This document shows, in pieces, positions 56,996 through 64,000 of a stretch of DNA of 64,000 nucleotides. Origin of the DNA: Callorhinus ursinus (Eukaryota; Chordata; Mammalia; Carnivora; Otariidae); the NCBI RefSeq assembly GCF_003265705.1, contig NW_020312828.1, positions 52,439,627 through 52,503,626 on the forward strand, written 5' to 3'. The position numbers were made by a program, and so were the translations under genes. How positions within the stretch are numbered: position 1 is the first letter of the stretch; each line of letters begins with the position of its first letter. The notes under the pieces were generated by a model that was not told where the DNA came from, searched no databases, and saw nothing but the letters and a program-made list of their open reading frames with translations.

Positions 56996-59194
56996 ACCTT
57001 AATCGGTTTTGCATACTGATTATTGCTCACGGCCCCCAGTAGTTTATTTCATAAGCAATTATTCACCTGACTTGCCATCTTATTATTTGTCTATAATTAT
57101 TCACAGGCAAAAAAAAAAAAAGGACTTTTTCCTCTGATTAAGACTGGACAAAATGCCTGTCATCAGCAGTCAAAGAAAAACACCTGGGCTTTGCTTAGTC
57201 CCAGTCCAAATGTATAAAAAAGTTTTTAATCCCTGGCAGAATTAGTCATGAACTATAAATGGCACAGACCATGAGTTCTTAATGAAAGAATGGATAAATA
57301 GGTAGAGAAAGAAAAAAAAGGAAGCAAGCAAGGAAGGAAGCAGATTGCCAATGTTTTTTTTTTGGGGAAGAAATCAGCAAGCTTTAATACTATGATTGCC
57401 TCTGTCCAAGCAAACATCACAGGTTCACTGTTAGTCATTAGTGTCTCCTCCATTTACTTGACTTTCCATTCATAAACTGGGTAGAGTACATTGTTAAAGC
57501 AGTGTACAATCAGGTGGAGAAGAAAAGCCTCAGGTTTCACACCCTCTCAGTTGCATAAAACTCTTCTTGTCAACTCTGGAGGAACTGGGAATTGGCCCAA
57601 AACTTTTGTTATCAATCTGTCACTTAGATCATCATTCTTACATGGTCCACGGAGAATGAATCACTAGATATTTGGTTTAGAAATGTCCTTTCATTACATA
57701 AGAACACACAAGTAGTTCAAAATTTAAGTTTTTATTGTCTTAATACTTTTTAACTCTGGAAATATGCCCATCAATGTAAAAACATACAGATTTTTACCAA
57801 GTCCCTAGGGAACCAATCATTAAAAGAACAGATCTAATATGGAAATTATATTTATTCACTCATATTCCTTCTAACATTTATACTTATTAATACATAAATT
57901 AGAACATGTGTAAAAAATAATCCTTGAATGTTTCATTCTTTATATCCCACCAGAATATTTCTTCCATTTAGAATTTTTCTAAAGATAGTCATAAATTCTG
58001 ACATTTCTACTTTGTTAGTGCTTATAAAAATAGCAAGACAATATTTTATTTTATTTTGACAGGGATAATACAACATTGAATATTATAGGATATAATTTTT
58101 AAAATTTTTCTGTTATATATCAAGAACTTTAGAAATGTATGGAAAGGTAAAGGGCATATCCTTTATTTATCCAGTAGCTGCCAGCATTTCTCACTGTGAG
58201 TAAAAAATTGTCTTTTCTTCTCTTGTCAAACAACAATGGAAGCAGTATTAGTCACAGTTTGCATGGAAATCTGCCAATAAAAGAAAGCTAAGTAACATTT
58301 CTCTCCAAGTCTAATAAAAATGTCCTGTGGCCTTTTGTGAGGATATAAAGTATGACTCAAGATACCAGCCAAAACAATGTAAAATTGGAGGAAAGCAACG
58401 AAACAGAGGGTAAAGTCTCACTTTTTCTGTACCACTTACAAGTATGCTAAAGCCATGTTGAATAAGAGAAATGCAACTTCGGTGTCTGTCAATCTTCTCT
58501 TGAGCTATGAAAATGAAAGAAAACCTCCTTCCCTATCATAAGTGTACAAAAGAGAAGTCTTGCTGGTAAGGTTAGCATCTGTCAATATCAGGCATGGTAC
58601 AATAGCAAAGCTGCTCTTTGAATTGTTTGCTTAATGAGATCTCCCAGTGAATGGAGTGTATCTGCAGCTCAGGGTTTCACAAGGAACACAATACTGCATA
58701 TGGATTATTTTAGATAGGAATGGGGTTAGTTTCAGTAAGCAAGTAAGAAATGGAAAGTAAGAAATAGAAGCTTTATTATTATAATTTGGGTGTTGCATTG
58801 AAAATGACTGAGACAGTTTTCTATACATTGTCCATAGGCTTGATAATTCATATATTTTATTCCAGCCATCCGATTTTTCTCTGGGACATTCTTATTTGTA
58901 CTGGCTTCCATTCATTGTTTGTGTTCCATTTGTGGCCACCGCTATAGAATTTTAATGAGTTCCATGTTAAACACCTATTAAAATTCATTCTTTTAGAGTC
59001 ATTCTGTAGGGAGCAAGCCCATACATACTCTTGGAGTTTACTAATATTCCCTACTACAAATGAAAATAATTTATTCTAGTTTTTAAGAGTAATTCCAAGA
59101 AACATAAAACTACTTTGGTCTACTGAAAACTCCATATTCAGTCCCAAACACTCAACTTCCAACACTAATTCCAACTGTTATAATTTATTATGCA
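56996..59194. other. Repeat-poor non-coding DNA
   Basis: A-run at 57109-57120 and a GGAA-rich bit at 57308-57342. No gene or repeat that I can name over 2.2 kb. Confidence 0.4.
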
Positions 59195-59400
59195 CTTGTA
59201 TGACAGGCAATCTGATGTGCCCCATTTAAACTTGTCAACAACCTGCAAGAGAGGTATTACTTCCTCTTATACAGATGGGAAAACTGGGGACCAGAGAATT
59301 TGAGCCACTTGCCCAAGGACGTGGAGTTATAATTCCAACCTGAATCTCTTTTTCTATAAAACTCAGGCTCTCTCATTATACTACATCATAGTTGCTTCAC
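59195..59400 (-). mobile_element. MIR SINE, minus strand
   Basis: CCATTTAAACTTGTCAACAA, GAGAGGTATTACTTCCTCTT, TACAGATGGGAAAACTGGGG, GCCACTTGCCCAAGGACGTG and CTCTCATTATACTACATCAT read through a near full-length MIR in reverse. Confidence 0.8.
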
Positions 59401-59414
59401 AGTGTACATAAAAT

Positions 59415-59760
59415 AGCTTTTTTCTTCAAATATTTTATTTTATAGAACAGTTTTAGGTACACAGCAAAATAGAGAGGAAGGTATAGAGATTTCCCATGTA
59501 TCCATTATCCCTCTACCCCTACACATTCATAACCTCCCTAGATATCAATATCCCCCAGAAGAGTGGTGTATTTGTTACAACCGATGGACACACATGGACA
59601 CATCATCATCACCCAAAGTCCATAGTTTACATTCAGGATCACTTCTGGTGTTTACATAAGCTTGGATGAATGTATAATGACATGCATCTATCATTACAGT
59701 ATCATGCAAAATGTTTTCATTGCCCTAAAACCCAACTTCAGATTTTTAAAATAACCTTGC
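59415..59760 (-). mobile_element. Old L1 (L1M-type) 3' UTR fragment, minus strand
   Basis: AGAACAGTTTTAGGTACACA, GAGGAAGGTATAGAGATTTC, CACCCAAAGTCCATAGTTTA and GTATAATGACATGCATCTAT match a well-known L1M 3' UTR segment in reverse. Confidence 0.8.
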
Positions 59761-60350
59761 ACAAAAGAATAGACATATTTCTAGGAACCATTAAACCTCT
59801 TATGGCTAAATTCAGAGAATAGCTCATGGTAATCTTGTTTTCTTAGGCCTCAGAAATTTTGATTCACCACTCTAGAATATCTTCTAGGAGGTTCTTAATA
59901 AAAGTTTTTAACATGATTACCTGCATTTGTTAATTTTTTTCAGTCTCAAACATTCAGAAACTTCTAAATGTCACACTTGGAATATGAAACACTTGGACTT
60001 TATGACATAAATTTTATATCTAGAGTTTCCTTAGTCTAATTTAGAGTTTTTACTTAACCCAAAGAAATCACTAAATTAACTCCTCAAATCAGCATTTAGC
60101 TATTACTTGGAAAACTTTGAAAGCATGGTTTTATTCAAATATACATACTTAAAAAACTGAATATGCAGGCAGTTCTAAATGTCATGGTGAAAAACTCTAC
60201 AGTAAATACTTTTGCAGGGAAGCTTTCAGGCTACAGAGAGAGAGAGAGAGAGAGAGAGAAGAATTGAGCCATGCATTTCTCATATGCTCTCCCATTTCAC
60301 AAATGGAAATAATAATATTATTTTTACCACAGGCTTTACAATGCTTAAAG
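59761..60350. other. Non-coding DNA
   Basis: Only the (AG)n microsatellite listed separately. No gene seen. Confidence 0.35.
60234..60260. repeat. (AG)n microsatellite
   Basis: About 13 AG units. Confidence 0.95.
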
Positions 60351-60940
60351 TGGATGTTCTGGAGCCTGCTCGTACTTCTGTGAGCCAGTTGTGCACTCCT
60401 CTTCTCAGGTCTGTGTCGCTACCATCAAGTTGATAACCTGAAACTGGCCATGGTGGGAGTATTTACCCCATGGAAAGTGACAAAGACTTCAAATGTAGCC
60501 AGCCTTGTCCTGTCACCTACTACAAGCCAGTGGGAAACATTTATCAGCACAACACTGATGAAGTGAGATAATACATTAGAGTCGATATGAAGCATGCCTT
60601 TGTTCCTCCAGGTGCAGGGAGCATTGACTATTGATGGCTCTCAGCTGTACCCCTCTGTGAACAGCCCTTAGCTGAAGGAAGTTGTCCCACACAAGATTAT
60701 ACCCCTTCTTCATTGGATAGCCTGGTTGATGTGGGGGTACAGAGACCTGAGCCTCAAAAAGCCATTCCAGCTGCAGAGCCTCTTGTAGGATCTGCTAAGG
60801 TCACTGTTTCAACTGCATCACAGTTGAATTTCTCCCTTTGCCCAGGCCTGCTGGGCAAAGGCCCTGTTGCTTCTGAGAGCAAGCACCCCAAAACTGCACA
60901 AAAATCTCCCAGTGACTATTTCCCAGGGAATCTGACCTGG
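60351..60940 (+). repeat. GC-richer segment, possible unassigned old repeat
   Basis: The style (GAAGTTGTCCCACACAAGAT, GATAGCCTGGTTGATGTGGG, GGTACAGAGACCTGAGCCTC) resembles an old LTR-type or other dispersed mammalian repeat, but I cannot place it. An 85-codon frame at 60713-60970 has no known domain. Confidence 0.3.
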
Positions 60941-61005
60941 AACATAAATGTAACATTACCTGGCACATAGGAAGTGCTCAATAAATGTCAGTTGTTAATA
61001 ATATA
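60941..61005 (+). mobile_element. MIR or L2 3' tail, plus strand
   Basis: TTACCTGGCACATAGGAAGT followed by GCTCAATAAATGTCAGTTGT is the shared 3' terminus of MIR/L2. Confidence 0.7.
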
Positions 61006-62599
61006 TTTGTAACTATTCTTTCATTATACCTTAGTTCCTAATCTAGTTGGTAGAGATAGGGGAAAATGGTTTTAGGTACATTTTCCTCATTTGCAGTTTT
61101 TTAAAAAAGAGTCTGTTATGGACAAAAAATAAAACTCCAACAAAATAATGGTTCCCTATAATCTCAGTTTACTCTTCAAAATGATGGATCTGAATAAAAT
61201 ATACACATTTGAACCAAGTCAACACCTACAAATTGAATGGATTCTTTAGGGATTGTATATAGTAAAAATCTCTTTAAGAGTCAGAAAAAAATGGCAAAAT
61301 TTGACTAAACTAATAAAATAATTTCAGAAGCTCATCAAATTTAGATTTCTAAATCTTAAGCATATGGAACTTCTAAGATAATCACACTCAGGAGTCTTTA
61401 ATTGTAATATGAATGCAAATTTCATAACAACACAGTTCTGAGAAGGACAACTAAGGAGCTGTTTCTTCAGTAATCTGATTAGCTGATAAAAGCCTTCTTT
61501 GCTCAATTTCAAAGAAAAAATTGAATGTGATAACCATATTATTCCCCTCCTGAGACTGCACAGGACCAAAGCATAATGAATCTCTAGGGGAGAATTCAAT
61601 GCAAACCACAGCTCAAAAACACTGGGCAGCCATTCACAGCCATCCAGTAAAATAATATTCTGTGTACATTCTTGGTTATGCATGAATATCATGATGATCA
61701 CTAAGGGATTAATTATTTTATTTAGAATCATAATATTTCTTAGAACACTGTGAGGAACTTAACAAAATTAAGTCATAATAATTCACATATTGGTCATATA
61801 TTAAAATAAAATCTCTCTGACACATTAGAAAGACCATTTTTTAAAATTACCATGCATTGAGAAATCACATTAAAGGAATATTGTTTGGTATCTGATTTCT
61901 AGCATGGAATTCAGCGTCAGTTAACAATAAAATGGTTACATGCTATTATAGGAGGATACAATCTTGATTTTTTCCTATTTATTTGCTAATTTATTAGTTT
62001 ACTCAGACAACTCTGGACAATACATTACAGAAGGCACTGAGGATAATGGGATAAATGAGAAAGGTTATCCCTCTTACAGATCCCGTAGTTTTACAGAAGA
62101 GACACACATGAAAGAAATAAGTTCAATTCCAAGTAGAGGTAATTTAGTAGATGTTTTATTTTCTTTTGTAGATAATATCACACTGCTCCCCTAGAATTGT
62201 TATCTCCATTAGCCATCCCAGCCTCCTCTGTTGAGGGTTACCAGTCACAGAACCAAAATCCCAGACACATCAGTCTCAAACTGAATCTATGAGAGGTCTA
62301 TCATGGATTATCCCAACCAAGGTTTCCTACCTTTTGGATCTGGAAGGATGTGAATGGGAGGCTACAGGCGATTATTTTCCTAGTAGATGAATAATAAAGC
62401 CAAGGCAAAGAGAGACGAAATCGGTCCCATGCTTTCGTCCATAAGATGCCAAGAGTTGGTTTCTATCACTGATCCTGGAACCAATCTGGGTATCTTTCAG
62501 AATATTCTTTGATCAAGTTTCTCCAAATCTCAGCAAAAAGTGCTCACTATGCAGGTACCAGGAGTGGTTTCAGGTTTCATGGGGTCTGAAGCTTATACC
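61006..62599. other. Non-coding DNA
   Basis: A 135-codon minus-strand frame at 61324-61731 shows no recognised domain and lacks gene context. No repeat named. Confidence 0.4.
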
Positions 62600-62950
62600 A
62601 TTTGGGAGTTCTCTTAGAAAATGTGGAATTTAAGAAACAAAACAGAGGATCATAGGGGAAGGGAGGGAAAAATAAAACAAGATGAAATCAGAGAGAGAGA
62701 CAAACCATAAGAGACTCTTAACTCTAGGAAACAAACTGAGGGTTGCTGGAGGGGAAAGGGGTGGGATAATGGGGCAACTGGGTGATGGACATTAAAGAGG
62801 GCACATGTTGTGATGAGCACTAGGTGTTATATACAACTGATGAATCACTGAACTCTACCTCTGAAACTAATAATATACTATATGTTAATTAATTGAATTT
62901 AAAAAAAATTAAATGAATAATAAAACAAACAATAACAACAACAACAAAAG
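62600..62950 (+). mobile_element. Carnivore L1 3' UTR fragment, plus strand
   Basis: CATAAGAGACTCTTAACTCT, AAACTGAGGGTTGCTGGAGG, TTGTGATGAGCACTAGGTGT, CTCTGAAACTAATAATATAC and TATGTTAATTAATTGAATTT give the terminal sequence of a fairly young carnivore L1. It ends in an A/AAC-rich tail (62900-62950) and is 5'-truncated to about 350 bp. Confidence 0.93.
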
Positions 62951-63210
62951 AAATGAAACTTTCAGTTTGAATTAACCATACCGGCTATTATAAACCAATT
63001 CCTTACTGAAAGTATTGGTTTATAAATTACAACATATCCTCAAACCTCATTAATTTTACCTTACAGATACTGAGCTTCGTAACATGTTAAGAGGTGTACA
63101 GAATAGTTACTAAAATAATGTCTTGTAAGTAAGAAAGCAGAGCATAGAACTGTTGACTTGTCTAGTGCTATTGCAGTACCCATGTTTTCTAGTTCCAATG
63201 ATAATCTTTT

Positions 63211-63400
63211 TTTTTAAAGATTTTATTTATTTATTTGAGAGAGAGAGAGAGAGAGAGAGAGCACAAGAGGGGGGGGGTCAGAGGGAGAAGCAGACTCTCT
63301 GCTAAGCAGGGAGCCCGATGTGGGACTCAATCCCAGGACTCCAGGATCATGACCTGAGCTGAAGGCAGTCGCTTAACCAACTGAGCCACCCAGGTGCCCC
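63211..63400 (-). mobile_element. Can-SINE, minus strand
   Basis: Same subtype as the copies at 1012 and 1814 (GTCAGAGGGAGAAGCAGACT). A GA stretch at 63237-63261 and a 9-G run at 63269-63278 show slippage inside the element. The TSD is unclear; TAATCTTT on the left and AATCTTT on the right are the best candidates. Confidence 0.93.
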
Positions 63401-64000
63401 GTTTTCTTTAATCTTTAAGATAAATTTATTCAAACTAAAAAGGGAAAAGAAAAAGAATACAAAACTATAAATGCACAACCAGAGAAAAACATGATTATTT
63501 CAAATGAGAAAGGAAAATATACCAAGTTACTGGATTCTTGGAGAGCTACCTCTTTGTTAATTTACCAGACATTGCTTATACAGAACTGCTTCCTACTTGC
63601 AAACTGGCTTCCTTTCCCATATAGAATTCTCTACAACATTCAGCAACTCCTAGGACAGAGGCAGGTGCAAGTGAGGGGCCCTGACACTCAGACTTCACTA
63701 GCTTCAAGGTAAATCTGCCTCCAGTGGCACATGTGTCTAAAGTACAGTGGGACGATAAAGAGAGAAAGGGCAACCCTGGGTACTGGGAAAGCTTTCTCAC
63801 AGAGATGAGCACTCACAGGATGGTTAATCAGCTCTCTAGAGCAATGGAAGTGGGTGGGGCAAAGGCTGTATATGCTCTTTGCACTATGTTATGGTGTCAA
63901 GAAATAATAGCATGTTAAAGAAAGCTTATTTAAATGTGAAGAAAAGGTGATGGGGAGGTGGCAAGTTGGAGAATCCCTCTACATATAATCCTAGAATGTG
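63401..64000. other. Non-coding DNA to window end
   Basis: Overlapping frames on both strands at 63491-63918 show no recognised domain. No repeat named. Confidence 0.35.

Noticed and set aside
61324..61731. 135-codon minus-strand frame as a gene
   Set aside because: No domain, no poly(A) or promoter context, and the surrounding sequence shows no exon-like features.

Overview
This window is nuclear DNA from a carnivoran mammal. The clearest evidence is a set of eleven young tRNA-derived Can-SINE copies, most with intact target-site duplications (TSDs), plus carnivore-type L1 3' ends. These sit in AT-rich, CpG-poor DNA with old mammalian repeats (MIR, L2, L1M, MLT1, MER20, hAT-Charlie). Several SINE subtypes coexist. 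My impression is a caniform, probably arctoid, genome (seal, mustelid or bear type), but that finer placement is inference from memory of subtype consensus sequences.

I found no protein-coding exon, CpG island, tRNA, snRNA or rRNA gene that I can defend. The longest open frames (162, 135 and 127 codons) are either chance frames or retrotransposon remnants. The window reads as an intergenic desert or a very large intron.

Layout: 1-10.9 kb is AT-rich unique DNA with two SINEs, several MIR copies, one MLT1 LTR and one MER20. 10.97-15.35 kb is one 5'-truncated L1 covering ORF2, dead by many stops and frameshifts, with a SINE nested inside and a GT/TA microsatellite grown from its own sequence. 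15.3-21.9 kb is mostly unique, with MIRs, a pyrimidine tract and a SINE. 21.94-23.34 kb is a hAT-Charlie transposon with recognisable ends and a degenerate transposase, followed by a second MLT1 LTR. 24-35.5 kb holds three SINEs, old L1M fragments in opposite orientations and long unique stretches. 37.5-41.8 kb holds an L1 3' end, two old L1M fragments and a nearly perfect 80-bp direct repeat placed 1.9 kb apart. 42-64 kb continues with L2, MIR, MER20 and SINE copies, including two adjacent SINEs sharing three copies of one target site.

Nothing here works as a gene system. The interest lies in insertion history: nested and stacked retroposons, a probable poly(A)-only insertion, a recent short duplication, small perfect hairpins, and one TAAT-rich block that could be a conserved non-coding element. 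Repeat family names come from recognising consensus features by eye; boundaries are approximate unless a TSD fixes them.
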